Assembly: GCF_031877795.1 (NCBI RefSeq)
Contig: NC_133934.1
Location: 104,038,610-104,102,609 of the forward strand
DNA from: Strix aluco
Taxonomy: Eukaryota > Chordata > Aves > Strigiformes > Strigidae
Direction of reading: 5' to 3'
Length of the DNA: 64,000 bases
This document shows positions 26,202-39,700 of this stretch, in pieces. A program made the position numbers and the translations under genes. Under the pieces are notes generated by a model, which saw only the letters and a list, made by a program, of their open reading frames with translations, searched no databases and was not told where the DNA came from. How positions within the stretch are numbered: the stretch's first letter is position 1; every line of letters begins with the position of its first letter.

Positions 26202-27260
26202 TTGTTCACCAGCCAATACAAAGTAGGGCACGGCTTAAAAAGGGACGGAGATGCAACTCCGCAGAGGGGATGTTTGGGGAAGAGGCGGGCGGCGGCCCGC
26301 GGGAGCAGCGCCGGGGGCGCCCGCCGCGGGGGTGCAGAGCCCCGGCCCCGGCCCCGGCCCCGGCCCCGGCCCCGGCGCCGGTGCGAGCGGGGGGCACAGG
26401 AGGCAGCGCCGGGCTGCGGGCGCCAGATCCAACTCAAACAAAACCGCGGCGGCGGAGCGGCCGGTGGCGGTGGCGCGCACGGGGAGCGCTGCCGGGAGCA
26501 GCGCGCCGCCGGGGAAACCCCCGGGACACGGAGAATGAAAACACCCCAAGTTGTCGAGATTATTTTTTTTTAACCATTATTATTTATAGCTGTAATCATG
26601 GAAACAAACAGAACCCTCCATTAGCGCCGGCGGCTCGGCGCGTTCCCGCGCCTCCCGCTCCCACTCCCCCTCCGCCTGGCAATCCCGAGAGCGGCAATTT
26701 CTTTGGGTTCATTGTGAGCGGAAAACAAACAAACATAAACTTATCGCCCCGAAAATTTTGGATTTCTGGTGTCAAGCTGCTAATAAAGCGCCATTAATGG
26801 ATCAGCCCCGCGAAGTGTCTCTTCACCGCCTCTAAAGTATCTTTCGAGTGCCTGGGGGACGCCGAGGCGCGCCCGCTCCCCGCCGGCACCCGCCGCCCCC
26901 GCGCCGGCCGGGCCGCTACGGACCGGGGCCGCCGCCCGCTGCGGGCACCCCCGCGCCGCCCAGGCCCGCGCCCGCCCGCCCCCACCCCCCCGGTTAAAAC
27001 GCGAATCCGCCGGTGTAGCCTCAAATTCACTGGCCGCACTCGCCAAAAATATATATTTATTTTAGTTTATTTTTAACTGGGGGAAACGGAAAGCACAGAA
27101 GGGGAGCGCGGGAAGCCACGAAGCCCTCTGCGGTGCGCGGGCCGCGCTACTACCGCACTCGCCCGCCGCCTCCCCGCCCTGCCCCGGCGCGCGCTCCTCC
27201 GCCGAGACTGCGTTACCGCCGCTGCCGCGGACGGCCGCCCGACGGCTGCCCGACAGGCGC
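26202..27260. promoter_or_regulatory. Isolated CpG-island-like block in the 3' gene desert; candidate promoter
   Basis: About 1 kb of GC/CpG-rich DNA surrounded by tens of kb of CpG-poor sequence. The GC-rich cores (26260-26540, 26620-26690, 26860-27000, 27090-27260) alternate with AT-rich, homeodomain-site-like stretches (e.g. gccattaatgg near 26790). At its left edge are a CCAAT box (26213-26217) and a TATA-like cttaaaaagg (26234-26243). The reading frames inside are low-complexity Gly/Pro/Arg/Ala and overlap in all frames, so I do not call a protein. It may drive a non-coding transcript or be a distal, CpG-rich enhancer. Confidence 0.5.
26340..26375. repeat. (CCCCGG)6 hexanucleotide repeat
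   Basis: Six perfect tandem units inside the isolated CpG island. The complementary strand is GGGGCC-type, able to form G-quadruplexes. The same motif is the one that expands at human C9orf72; here it is short and in unrelated DNA. Confidence 0.95.
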
Positions 27261-27460
27261 CCTTCTGCTGTCTGAGGCAGGGCAACCCCTCATGGCCACC
27301 ATTTTTCTGCACCACACGGGTGCCATTCCCTTGCCTCAGGCAGGTCAAGGGCCTCCCGCGTGCCATTACCCTGCCTGAGGCAGCACCTCACAGCGGCCAT
27401 TTTCCTACCTCAGGCAAGGGCGGCTGCTTTTGGGGTACTGTTGCCCAGTCCCAGGCAAGA
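27260..27460. repeat. Degenerate dispersed/tandem repeat with palindromic CCTGAGGCAG / CTGCCTCAGG core
   Basis: At least four copies of a ccTGAGGca or TGCCTCAGGCA core occur at about 27265, 27332, 27372 and 27408, with a weaker one at about 27449. They are separated by sequence containing a recurring gccattnnc or gccaccattttt block. Spacing is roughly 36-67 bp and the core alternates orientation. It immediately abuts the CpG block. I do not recognise a named repeat family. Confidence 0.6.
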
Positions 27461-30400
27461 TGAGTGACATGTATAGGGGTGCCAACACCAGGGTCCATCT
27501 TTGAGCTGATTAAGCAACAGAAACCCCAAACTTTCTGTCTCCTGCCGGTCCCAACATTTCCTTATCACCGACCTAATGGTGATGCTCTTTGCAGTCCGGG
27601 TGGGGCCTTGTACCACTGTCCAGGGGTGGGAGGGAGTGCTGGAGGAGACTAAAGGCAGTTCTAGGCAAGCCTCTGTGACACACTTGCTTTTTGTTTGAGC
27701 TGCTGGGAGGACGTGGGCTGTCATATGAGCTTCCCTTCCTTCAGCCCCATACCATTTCCCTGCGCCTGGGGTGCCGGGGCGGCATCCTCAGGGCCAACCG
27801 TGCAGTGGGCCTGCCTTTGGCCTGTGAGAAAGGCACATTATTACTGTAGCTACATGGTTTCGTAACCGGATCATTTCTAAGGTTAACTAGAATATTTCTA
27901 ACATGTAAACGTCTTCAATGAAATTTAAAAGTAGAGGAGAGAGAAAACTCAGGTGTAACAGGATTAAACTCCCCTTCCTTTATGCACCAGCAAACGTGAT
28001 TTTGACTGGATCATGCAGCATGTCTCCTGCCTGCTCTTCAGCCCATGGTCTCAATAGCCTGTTCCTGGCTCCTTCACAGCCAGCAATGAAAGGGTGAAGT
28101 CCAGTGTCAATACAACTGTTGGAGAGAAGATTTTCACTATGACTTCCTGAAAACATGGTGAATGGGTACCTCAGGCTGTGTCCCTGTGAAAATACTGCTC
28201 TTAAAAGGAACAACAAAGATTGCTGTAAAGGAAGACAGCACAGTTACAACACATCTGATGCCTTTTCTGTCAGCTTTTCTCCACCCACATAGTCTCTTCC
28301 TTTCTCTTTTTCCTTGCAGTGCTGGCATGAGGTCTTTAGCACTGTCTTGGCAACACAAGTGATGCTAGGATCATGGTATGAGGGAGGAGGATGAGTTAAC
28401 GGCAGGAAACTAAAGCTAAATGATGTGGAGGGGACTGGTGGGGGCAGGGAGATGTTGGACAAGTGTACAGTCTGGGGAGTGCTCTTCCCCTGCGATCCCA
28501 GCTCCTGTTACATGTGCTTCATGTGCTTAAGAGACGTCCTGTAAATGATAAAGCAGAATTTTTCCTCTGAAGTGAACCGATAAAATAGCACATTTCAATG
28601 GAATATGGTTCCATCAGAGCTCCTCTGTCTTGCTCTCGAGACAGTCTTCATGCATAAAGCGCTGTTGTTTGTGAAGAGGAAGAGCTTTGAGGGCTGATAG
28701 CAGCTGTAAACTCTAGAGTGGCCCTGCTTTAGCAAGTGCAAAGTCACATGTTTTCCTCCACTAAGGGCTTTTCGGAACGGCACACAGCAGTGAGTCATGC
28801 TTTTTTGCCATACTTAAATTTGTGATAGCTCACTTCAGGTCAGGCAACTTAATACTTTCACATGAATGGCCTGTGGTTCAACTTTGGCTGAGCCAGTGGT
28901 GTCTGACAGCAAACCTTTCAGCACCTGCACATAGCCCTGCCTGTCTTAACCCTAAATTAAATCATTAGAACAAGCTATAAACAAATATAAAGAACCAAAC
29001 CTACAAGACTGGCTGAGTGTCCTTTTCCCGTGGGCAAATGGTATTAGGTGATGATGCCGAGGAGCACTGTGTAATGATGGTTTTCATACTCTGCTTAATT
29101 AGAAATTAATTAGAAATTAGGGATATTCACCATGGCCACAGACTGCAGCTGTTTCTGCGCATTCTCAGTGTAGTGTTAGATAGTCTGTTGCAAGTACACA
29201 GCAGTTACGTGTTTCAGCAGCCAAAGCAGTGGAAACCTGCTCTGCTGCATGTGCAGGAGTAACCAAATGTACAGCAGTCTGGGCTTTGAGGGGTTTATGT
29301 ATGGTACAAAATAGGTACTTACAGGGACCTGCTGCAAGAGTCTTGTTGAGAGGCCTATGACATGCAATGATTCAGTGTGGTTATAAAATATGACATAACT
29401 GGCATTAACCAAAACGTATTTTTCATATGCCTTCCAGAGAAAAACATTTTTCTATAGATCAGTTAATGTGATCACATAGCTGATGAGATGTGGCTGGTCT
29501 TGGTGGAAAATAAGTATTTGATACTACATTGGTATACCTATATCACTCTGGTACATCATGTATCTCACAGCACCTTGTCTGTACTTTTGGATCCCTGGTT
29601 TAAACGCAACAGTTAACCTTTATTCCTAAGAAAGAGAAGAATTACTTAAATACTGGTAAAGGTTGGTTTGCACCATGCCAAGGTAGCTACATCAGCTGGC
29701 AATAGCTGCAACAGGGTGTTGAATGGTGTGTGTGCTGTTAAGTCCATTGAAAATCACAGACTAGTTGTATCATAGAGCTTGAGGAAACCGTGATGAAATA
29801 TTTTTGAGATGCTATTTTTATACTTGCCATGTTAGAATCCAGTTTTAATAAGAGTGCAAGATTGATGTATGCTGAATGTTATGTAGACTTATCCTCCCTT
29901 AGCTGTTACATTAATCCCAAACCAAATAAACTAAAGATACAAAAAGAGGACAAAAATATCCAATAAGAAAATTCTAAGAAGGAACAAGCTTGCAACAATC
30001 AGCAAAAGTGAAGAAAAAGATAATTAAGTATCATTGTACAATCAATCAAACTTCTATATTATGTCTATATTGTTGGTTGCTAAGTTTACAATTTTTATTT
30101 ATAAAGTATTTCAATTACTCATAAAGACTTACACAGCTAATCAGTTAGAACTGACATACATTTTGGCTAAATACCTATAATTACAGTTGTTTCATACCTG
30201 AGCCCCTTTTACTGATGTTGTGTAACAAGCAGTCCTGATTGCTGACATCAGCCCACTTAATGTTCCTGCATTTATGTGATAATTAGATAAAATCAAATAA
30301 AGACTTTCTAGTAACTTCATAAAATACAGTAAATATATTTACTGAGATTAGATCTAAGATATTATTTATGGTTTCATCTTTTTCTGACAGCAAAAAGGCG

Positions 30401-32730
30401 CATGAAAATACATAAGTGTTTTAGCTAGGAAGTGTTACTTTTTAAAAGTATGTTTTCCAGTGTAACAGTGTACAGGTCTGTGATATGTGAAATGAGATTT
30501 GTAGAGATAGTATCTTTGATTAGTCCCACTGTTTAGGAAAAAAAATAGACAATTCAAGATTTGTGCTTGGAAGCTTTCTGTTTTTCCCAGCTCCTTCAGC
30601 TCTCGCTTACACCTTTAGACCACTGCTGCTACAACATGAATGGTTGGACTAGATGATCTTCAAGGTCCTTTCCAACCTAGATGATCTAGATGATTCTGTG
30701 AAATTCTGTGAAAAAGTACATGTTTGCATTGACCTAGAATATACAGAGGACCAAACTAAGATGGCCTTGTAAATGAACATGTGGAAATGATGGTTTGTTT
30801 AGAAATGAAGCTTCAAAGATATTTTAGAATATCAGCTTTTTCAGAAGATACTTCAGATGTGCAAGGTTAGAAAAGCTGACAAAAGGAACCCTCAGTCATT
30901 CTAATAAGGCATAACTGAGAGGCAGATTTGGATTGAGTTGTAGATCTTTCTATTTAAATGGAAAACCTCAAAGCATCAGTTATTCAGTATATGCTACAAG
31001 TAAAATGTATGGGTAGCGTACACATTACAGAACATCACTTTTAACGTTAGAGCAATAAAAATGTATTTGTTTACTCCAAGGTGTAGAGTATGAATATAGA
31101 ATGTCTACATTCATTATAGAGCAGAGGGTCTGCAAAGGGAGGTTTTTCCTACTTTAACCTGACAGTCTGGATGCACATGGGGCATGAGCAAAGTGACAGC
31201 TCTGCAGCAGTCACTCCATGCCCTGTGGAAGCCAGAGAGGAGGGTGTTCTCTCCCAGCATTGGCCATGTGCACTCAAGGTGACCACTGAACCCAGGAATA
31301 GTCAGTAGTGGCTTGTATTTTCTCCTTCAGTCTGTAGGCTAGAGGAGATTAGCACTGCAGCCTGTCAGGCTGTATACAAACAGGCAGTCAAATTCCAGTC
31401 CTCAAAGCTTTCTGCTCTCCCCTGTTCAAATCTTTATTTCACTGACTCTGTCACTCAGTCCTAGTAAAGCTCATCCTGCTAGACAGTCTGTGATTGGGTC
31501 TGAGCCTTTTGGATCAGTTTGCTCTTAAGCTTCCCTTAGTCTGAGTAAGCTGCAGCACTGCTTCTTTCCTTGACATCTCTGACATGTATCCTAGGCATCT
31601 GCTTTCCATCTTTAATCCCTTTACAAAAATGGGTTCTTGCTGGCCACCTGCCATAAGCCTCCAAGAACAGCTTTGGCTTACCAGGCTTCTCATTGAAGTG
31701 CGTACCCTGAGCTCCAACTTTCCAGGCACTGGTTTATCACTTTCTGGGCATATGTAGCAGTTAAAGTGAGACAACACAAAGTTTGTGAACATTTCAAAAT
31801 CAGTCACTCTATACCTGGACTAATACAGCTGTAGACAAAAATAACAAACCTTTACAGGTGTTTGTTTCTTCACCTCACTAGTCTTGTGTGTCCTCCACAT
31901 TCAGATGAGAGTACCTCTGCAGAAATCTTTGCCTTTCTTATCATGCCCTCATAAGCTTTTCCCTGAATCATAGAATTTCCCTTCTGTAGATCCATTTTCT
32001 TTTGCCTTCAGCTGATCTTGCAGTTAAACAGAACCATTCTGCTTTGGAAGTATGCCCATCTGTTCTGCCCCAGCATCCTTTGTCTGTCTGCAAGTTACCT
32101 TGGAGTGACCCTGTAGTCTTTCAGACTGTGTGGTTTAAAAGTAGTCCTGTTAGCTCCTGTTCTCTTTCCACATCCTTTAGAAAAGCAGGAAATAAATGGT
32201 TTCAGCCAGGATATGGCTATTCCATTGCTTCAAAATTACTTTAGATAGTTTCTCATTAGGTAGATACATGTCAGAGCCATGATGAAAAATAGCCAATTCT
32301 GCAGCCTATAAGATAAAGCAACGGCACAGTGGTTTACTAAAATCAGTGAGAATTTTTACATTATATACATTCTCCATGTTGTCACATGGGCATTTTCACA
32401 TCTTGTGACTTTATCAGAAAACTCCTTATATTTATGTTTACCCTAAATTTCTGTTTTCTGGAAGCATGTGGCTATATGAAAATACCACCTTTCTTTTTTT
32501 CAGAAAATTCTCATGTGATCCTAACCAGAGAATGACTGTGGTGCATCAGAAATCCAGGATGCAGTGTCTGACAATGTTCAATAGCAAACTCTTAGACTCT
32601 AATAGGTAGGGGAAGTACAGCATGGTACTACCGTGGTGTCACTTCCACATTTAAGCAGCCAATGGTTTAATGATTTCCTGAGCAGAAAGTTGCACTGAGG
32701 TCATGTTGTGTCTAGTAACCACATGAAGAG
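27460..32730. other. Intergenic DNA, no gene seen
   Basis: Ordinary sequence with one short CR1 3' end (30.63 kb). Frames in 27.4-28.5 kb are short and overlap on both strands without coding signature. Confidence 0.5.
30630..30715 (+). mobile_element. CR1 3' end, very short 5'-truncated copy
   Basis: ggttggactagatgatcttc, then aaggtcctttccaacctaga, then attctgtgaaattctgtg: the classic avian CR1 terminus with tail repeats. Less diverged in its core than the 16.5 kb and 33 kb copies, suggesting a younger insertion. Confidence 0.88.
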
Positions 32731-32734
32731 TTTT

Positions 32735-33720
32735 CTTCCATAAATTTGTCTAGGGTTTTTTTCAACTCCTCTGTACTCCTGGCCCCACAAAATCCTGCAT
32801 CAATGAATTATATTAACATTATGCAGCATTTCTTCTTGTTACTTTTAAACATGCTACTTCATCCTTTCACTAGATGCCCTATAGTTCTTCCTTATTCACC
32901 TTCTTCACATCATTCTTTACAGGTCTTAATTTCCAAGCTGAATAGTCTTAATGTATTAAACTAAGACTTGGTAAGAAACTATGTAATCCCTCTGATAATT
33001 CTTTTTTTTTTTTTTTTTTTTTTTTCCTCTGGATCTATTGTAGCCTTGCAATATTCCTTTGTGATGGGTTCACTGTAGGACTGTTATTTAATATGTGGCT
33101 GCAGTATGGATTCATTCATTGACATGGAGATAATTTCTGTTCTCTGTCCCCTCCAGTAATTCCTAACATATCATGTACTGCATGTGTCATTACTGACCAT
33201 TGAGCTGATATTTTCAGAGGACTATACAAAAAGACTGCCAAGAGCTCCTTCCTGCACAGCTGGTTAATTTAGAGCCCATCTTTGTGTATGTAGAACTCTC
33301 TGTAAGGGGATTGCTTTTCTTCAGTTGCATACATCAACATTAGGTTCATCAGCCATTTTAGTGGCCACTTACTAAACGTCTTGAGATTGTTCTACAATTC
33401 TCCATAATCAGCTTTAGTTCTGAAGAGCTCGAATATCAGCAACAGTCTTTCTTTTCTCATGGCACCCCCCTTTTTCTCATCATTTATGAATATTTTGGAC
33501 AGATAACTAGAACTTACAGGTAACCTAATTCCATATTTTTCATCAACATGGTAAAAGCTAGACATTTATTCCTTCCTTAAGCAGAGAAGCTACCCTCTTA
33601 TGCCAGAACAGCTTCATTTCAGAGTCTTCGGTGAAGAACCTTATCAAAAACTTTTTTAAAATCTGCCATACACGGTGTAGCCAATATATGAGCACTGATT
33701 TTTTTTTTTTTTCAAAGTAA
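32735..33720 (-). mobile_element. Ancient amniote CR1/L3-like LINE, about 1 kb, interrupted by a T24 run
   Basis: The plus strand shows, in order, the antisense of a CR1 RT C-terminal region and 3' end: ttccataaatttgtctaggg, the 'ctagatgccctatagttctt' block, 'cattgagctgatattttcag', 'aatttagagcccatctttgt', 'catcaacattaggttcatca', 'atcatttatgaatattttgg' and 'gtgaagaaccttatcaaaaa'. The order and spacing match old CR1 copies known from turtles, crocodilians and birds. A run of 24 T (33002-33025) splits it. No open frame remains. Confidence 0.8.
33002..33025. repeat. T24 homopolymer
   Basis: Uninterrupted T run inside the ancient CR1/L3-like copy. Confidence 0.95.
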
Positions 33721-33724
33721 TCCT

Positions 33725-36700
33725 GGAGTTACTAACTGCTGTTTGCTTAGAAAAACTGGGAGAAAAAAAACAAACACTCAAATTTAGTAAATGCATAAAC
33801 AGGATCCTACACATATATTAAAAATTGTTATTTTAAAGCCTGTTTTGTAACTTTTCTGTGATTGGTGTTGGCAGTGCAACTAATTGCATGTAATTGGTGG
33901 TACTTTAGTATTTATTTCCCTTTCCATTCTGTATGGCTTTTATTATGCATGGCTACTTGTACTTAGGGAGGAGGTGCCTCACTGAAAATCCATTTCACTG
34001 AAATAAACCCTAAGATTTACTCTGAAATTGAAGGGGATTTCCAAAGTTCCTGGGCTTTGCGTTAGTCCTGTACAGAAGGCAGAGTATCAGACACTGTAAG
34101 CCAAAGCTACTTTTCCTATGCAAAGAATTGTATGGTGTGGAATTCTGTCATTAATAGGCACTCATAGTATTGGAGATAAATGTAGAGAGGGAAACTGTAA
34201 GCATACTTATAAATATAAAAGGCTTAACTGTACCATTAATCCACAGGCACCAAAAAAGGACTGCATTGAATCAGAGGATGTGGGGATACTGTGCTTCCAA
34301 AAGTACCAGGCAATATAGCTCCTAACCACATGGACCTTCCAGCAAGAGATCCTCTCTGTGTCCATATCCTGCTCCAGGTTTCCCATATGTAATGTGTAAT
34401 ACCAAGTGAGATGGACAGAAATATCAAGAAAATGCAAGGACTGAGATGGTCTCAGTTACTTATATTGAGTTACCAATGGGAGTAGGCTGTGTGCCATGGC
34501 CCGCATTAGCCATTGAGTCCTGGCTATGGAAGTGCTGATTCTGACATTATTGTAGTAAGTGAAGGTGCAGAAATGTCATAAGAGTGATAGCATATATCTT
34601 TTAGAAGCAATCCTGAAATTGGGGATATAGAAAATGCTAGCTTGCTTTCTTAGTGTTTGTGCCTTCTCTGCTATTGCTTTTGTATCACAATTTAAAATAT
34701 CAATATCTATACTTCACTGCAGCTTGTTACTTTGATAGAGAAATGTACTGGACTCCCTACAGTTATTGCAGTTGGAGGGGGATCTGATTAGGATGCTTTT
34801 CCTAATTAAGTGATATCACCTAAAGTGAGTTTCCCTACCATTGTCTCACTGCAGTGTAAAAATAACAACAGAGGAGAATCATTTGGTTATTTTATTTTCC
34901 TGATTAAAATGTCTTTACTCATTCATATTTTATAGGGCAAAATTCCATCTTAATGAAAGACTGAGGGTCAGTTTTCTAACAAAGCTAATTATGTGTTCTC
35001 ATATCCCAATCACAGTTAGGGCTCAATTTCGTTGAATTCAGCAGCAGCACGTCTCAGTAGATCCATATGTAAGGAGAAAGCCCAAGGTGGATACTCAGCC
35101 ACCAGAGATCAAACGAAGGGTCCTTCAGAGGGTTTTTTGTCAAGTCTGGGAGAAAGCTACGTATCATCCCCTCCCCAGCCAAATGCAACATAAAAGTGAG
35201 TCTTCACAGTCTGCCTGAGCTTCTTTGACATCAGCTGATTCTGTAAGATCTGTATATTTTGGATTCAATTTTTATGTTTCTGATTTGGCAATAACCACTC
35301 TCACCACAGAGGAACCACTCCTTTAGAGTTTTTTCCCCTTCTGTGCACATTTTAAGGGCCCAGCTGAGCCCATATTTGACCAAAATTCTGCTCTCCTGAC
35401 CAATGCAGGTAATTCCATTGAAGTGGTTAGCCAAATAAAGGGAGGTTGGAGCATCTTTCCATATGTTTCTTGTTAATAAATACAAATAAGACAGATGAGC
35501 TCTGTATTTTATCAGCCCCATCTTATTTAGGCATCTGTTCATAAAGTTGCATAAGAAATCTTTTTAAGACCTTAAAAGATAAAAGGCATGGTCTTAAAAG
35601 AGGTGTTTCTCGCAGAAAGAGAAACTGTTATGGCAAAAGAGCTGTTTTATTAAAGATGATGTTAAAAATTAAATATGTTAATCTGTTTTTTTTAATTAAA
35701 GAATTACAGTCAGATCTGTTGGATCCAAGTCCTGCAGTTCTTACAGCCAAGTACTATCTTTATGAAAATCTTGCCCAAAACTAGCTTCAGGATCAGGCCC
35801 AGTTAGATAGATTTTCTAAATAGATTATGGTGTAATGGTCATTCATTCATTTATTGTTTGTTTAATTGTAACACTAAAATATATGTTGCTTCAGTTTCTT
35901 CTCATAATTGTATGCAGCACACCTTAAAAAGCAGTTTTCTTTATACTAATATAAAAGTTGAAGCAGGATTTCATGTGGCTCATTCATTTCATTCTGACTA
36001 GTAGTACTCCGTATAGAATATTTCATCCCTGTGCTGCTGTCTTCTGTGCCTTTGTGCCTCTATGCTTAGCCATTAATGGAAAAATAGACTTTCCTGCAGT
36101 TCTGAGTTTTCTTTCTTCTACTTCCTTTCCCAGTTCTCTTGTTTTTATTGATTCTATTACAATAAGTAACACACAAAAGAGAAGATTAGGGCAGAAAGAT
36201 TTCCCCAGTCCATCAATAAATTTCCTAGGCTTCATTAGCTGTAATTTCTTGAAAAGACTTAGAGTTACATTTACATTATGTAAATAAAATGTATAATCCA
36301 AGGGATCAGCTCTTTCACATTCAATAATGTGTACCAAAAATAATTCAGCTGAAGCCAGTGGCTTAAAATTTGTACGAGAGAGCAGAAAACCAGGCTGGTG
36401 TACAAAATGGCAAATTCTTGTCACTTCTGCTTAGGCAAAAATCTAGAGAAAGACAGCTGTGAGAGTTTTGTCCAAATAAGAATTTTGATCCTCAGCCAAG
36501 GAGCATGAAGAAGACCAGAATTAAGTGCCAGTATTTTCTAGATAGAAGTGTTTGATAGACTGCTCTGTGCTTGTGATTTTTTTTTAATTCAAATGTTTTT
36601 CTTTTCAGTTGTACACACTGCACCAGATTCTCTCCTCATTAGCAGAAGACAGTTTTGCCTGTTGAAAATGATGACAAATCATGTGATTGAAACTTCTTTT

Positions 36701-39700
36701 TTAAAAATTGCTCATACAGTATATCTTCTTGAGCCAAAGTCTAATCTCAACTTTTCAGAACTTCACATCATTCCCTTTACAACTTTGTCTATCCAAAGGA
36801 TTAAAATATTTTTACCTAAACCATTTGACCTTTCCCTGAGATTTATTTGCTTTAGGAAACAATGAGTTCAGAGACTATTCTGTGACTACTTTAATATTCA
36901 AAGTTGGCATTATGGCACTAACATTGTACTTACTAAAAAATGATATCAGCAATGTAATTTTTCATTAACTGATGATCATAAAAATGCGCTCGGTATTAAG
37001 AACATTGGGGTCTTTACAAGCAAGCAGTGTCACATTCACAAATGTTTAACTGAAATATGAAAATGAATGGCACAATTGTCCTGCTGGTCAGTTTTGAATA
37101 CCTCCCATAGTAGGAGCATTAAATAATTTAAAGGCATATGCCTTATTGTAGTAGTAGTTTATTAAATACAAATGAAACTTCAGAAAGGCTAAAGACCAGT
37201 CTTTGAAAATGCATTTAATTCTGCTTTCAATTTTTGTTGCAAGGGGTTTTGGGTTGGTTGGTTGGTTTGTTTGTTTTTTTCAAAAACGAGCAAACTGATG
37301 GTACAAGGTAGTTGCCTCTTAAAGTGGGAGTCCTTACATTTCCTCCTAATTAATCCCATCCCCAAACCCCATTCACTTTTGCAATAAAGTGGCCCCTGCT
37401 CGGTTGGGTCTGGTACATTTACAACTGATGGACAGAAAATGTCTTGGTACTACTTATTTGTTGTTACAACGTCAAGAGCACCAAACAGTGAACTAATAAA
37501 TAATGTCTGAGGAAAACATGTTGTCAGGATTCAGAAAGTTCAGAAGAAAGCTGTTCTGCTCAGCGTGGCTTTTTAGACAGAAGATTTTTTGTCTTTTGCA
37601 TTCTCTAGTATATATCCTGGTTTAAAAACAAGCATCTGAGCTTGGAAGCACTGCCTCTGACCTCAAAAATAATATATATTTATAAATATGTACACAGTGA
37701 ATAATATATCCCAAATTTTAAAATAACACATTTTAAAGCAAATACTATATTCTGATGTATTTACTAATAGTAGTCCATGGACAAGCTTTGGCATTCTTCA
37801 CAAAAGTGAAGTTACTGTCACTTTTTTGGAAAGAAAGCTTTTTAGATAGTTCATCTCAGCTCTTAGATAAAATGGGAAGCTGTTTAGTACCTTTCTGAGA
37901 CTGTAAAAAATAGTAAATTTTACATGCCCGTTTGAAATGCATGATGTAAAGACTCTTAATCTTTTAAAAACATATATTGTGCAATCAAAATTAAATAAAA
38001 TAAATAAAATACATTAAATAGGGTGCTTCTCCCTGGCAAGTCACTGGCCTTATACAAGTAAATTCTGCAGCCTCCTCTGGGCCAGAACATTAGTTGAATA
38101 GTTGCAATAAGAAGAGAGAATCAGATGCTATTTAAAGGCATTAAGTAAAGTGTAGATGTTTAATACAGGTAACTCAGCTGTGCATTCAGTTAATATGGAA
38201 ATAATTGTTATAATGTAGCACTTCATTATTTATAATGCATTAAATGGAGATTTTTATATGATGCCTTTGCAGAGCAGACAGTTCTCTTGCATATCAGATA
38301 ACTAAAGCACACAAAAACTACAATAGGTAGAGAAAGGCTGAAAGATCTTTTAAAAAGCAATATGTATGATTTGATAAATAAGAATAGATATTAACCCCCG
38401 AAATGCTAAGCAAATAGGATTACAAACCACACTGTTCAGCGGTTTAATCTCTGTTTTTATGGAAATTATTTAAAATCTCCTCTCTGATGCAGGAAACACT
38501 GTCTGAAATACCTCCATATTTTGCATGACTAAGCTATGTGTTTTCTAGTTATTTTCTTCATGCAGAGTGTGGGAAATGTTTATTCTAAAGCCCAGATGAA
38601 GCACCAATGTGAGAAATGTTGTAAAGCATCTCATGTTGACTGGAGCTAATTAACTGAGATACTCCAGTGTTATTCTCAGTTTTAAGCAGGAACACACAGC
38701 ACAATACCTTTTATTTTGCTGTTCAATAGATTTTCACTTAAAAACAAATTAATTCAATATCCCTAAAATTTTAAACCTTTTTTCCTTAAAATGTTCTTAG
38801 TAGATACACTAGAAATATTTCCAATGGCATGTTGCTTTTTATGTTTTAAAATAAAGTGTAATTTGATAAACTTGCTCTACTGTTGTGCCCTTCTATAAGT
38901 ACAGTGTACATGCGAAGCATACTACTTTGTGATTGCATTTCCAAATCAGAGCTACATTTTTTAAGATACGGATAGGAAGAAAACAAGCCTAGACATAGAA
39001 AAAAATGAAAGAAAATCAGTGATTTATTTCCCCTTCTTCTCTCATATACAAGATAGCCTTGAATGCTGTTATCCTGTACATCCTCCATTTGCCTCTATAT
39101 ATCTGTGAAGATACGTACATTCAGGGTGTTAGAAGCTGGAATACTAAAAAGCCATTTCAGTGCTGTAGAAGCAGGCGTTTTGTTACTGTGCAAATCATAC
39201 TGTTTTAATAGTGAAGATGTGTGAAATACATAAGAATTCATGATTTGCCTTTAGTTGGTGCCACTGAAATTTTAATATCTAGAGAAAGTTCAGCACAGTG
39301 AATCTTATGTAATATTAAAACAAGCTTCTAGAGGATTTGATTAAAAACATCTAATATTTCCCATTGGCTACAAACACCCCTCCCCCCCCCCAAAAAAAAA
39401 ATTCTGTAATTTTCATCTGACTAGCTATGAATTTAACCATCACCTCTTCATGCCACTTTCCAAATCCTTTATCCTTGTTTCAGAAGTGCCATTTTATTTT
39501 TGCTACAAAGTTTCTTCATTTGTGCCCATACTGACTCAGAGAAGCAGAGTCAGAACACGACTTTCATCTAAAACCAGAGGGTCTAAAACAAGTCATCTGA
39601 AGGCTTTAAATCTAAAAACAGTTCAGCTCTGCATCACGTAGGAGCGTGTCCTCTGTCTGCAATGGCAGCTCCATCCCACTTGGAACCTGCATCTTTTGAG

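Noticed and set aside
26270..26797. 175-codon plus-strand frame in the isolated CpG island
   Set aside because: All three plus frames and two minus frames are open across the (CCCCGG)n area; residues are Pro-Ala or Gly-Pro repeats followed by AT-rich missense; no family resemblance.
36023..36424. 133-codon minus-strand frame
   Set aside because: No recognisable domain, overlapped by an open plus-strand frame, no promoter or splice context; treated as chance in AT-rich DNA.
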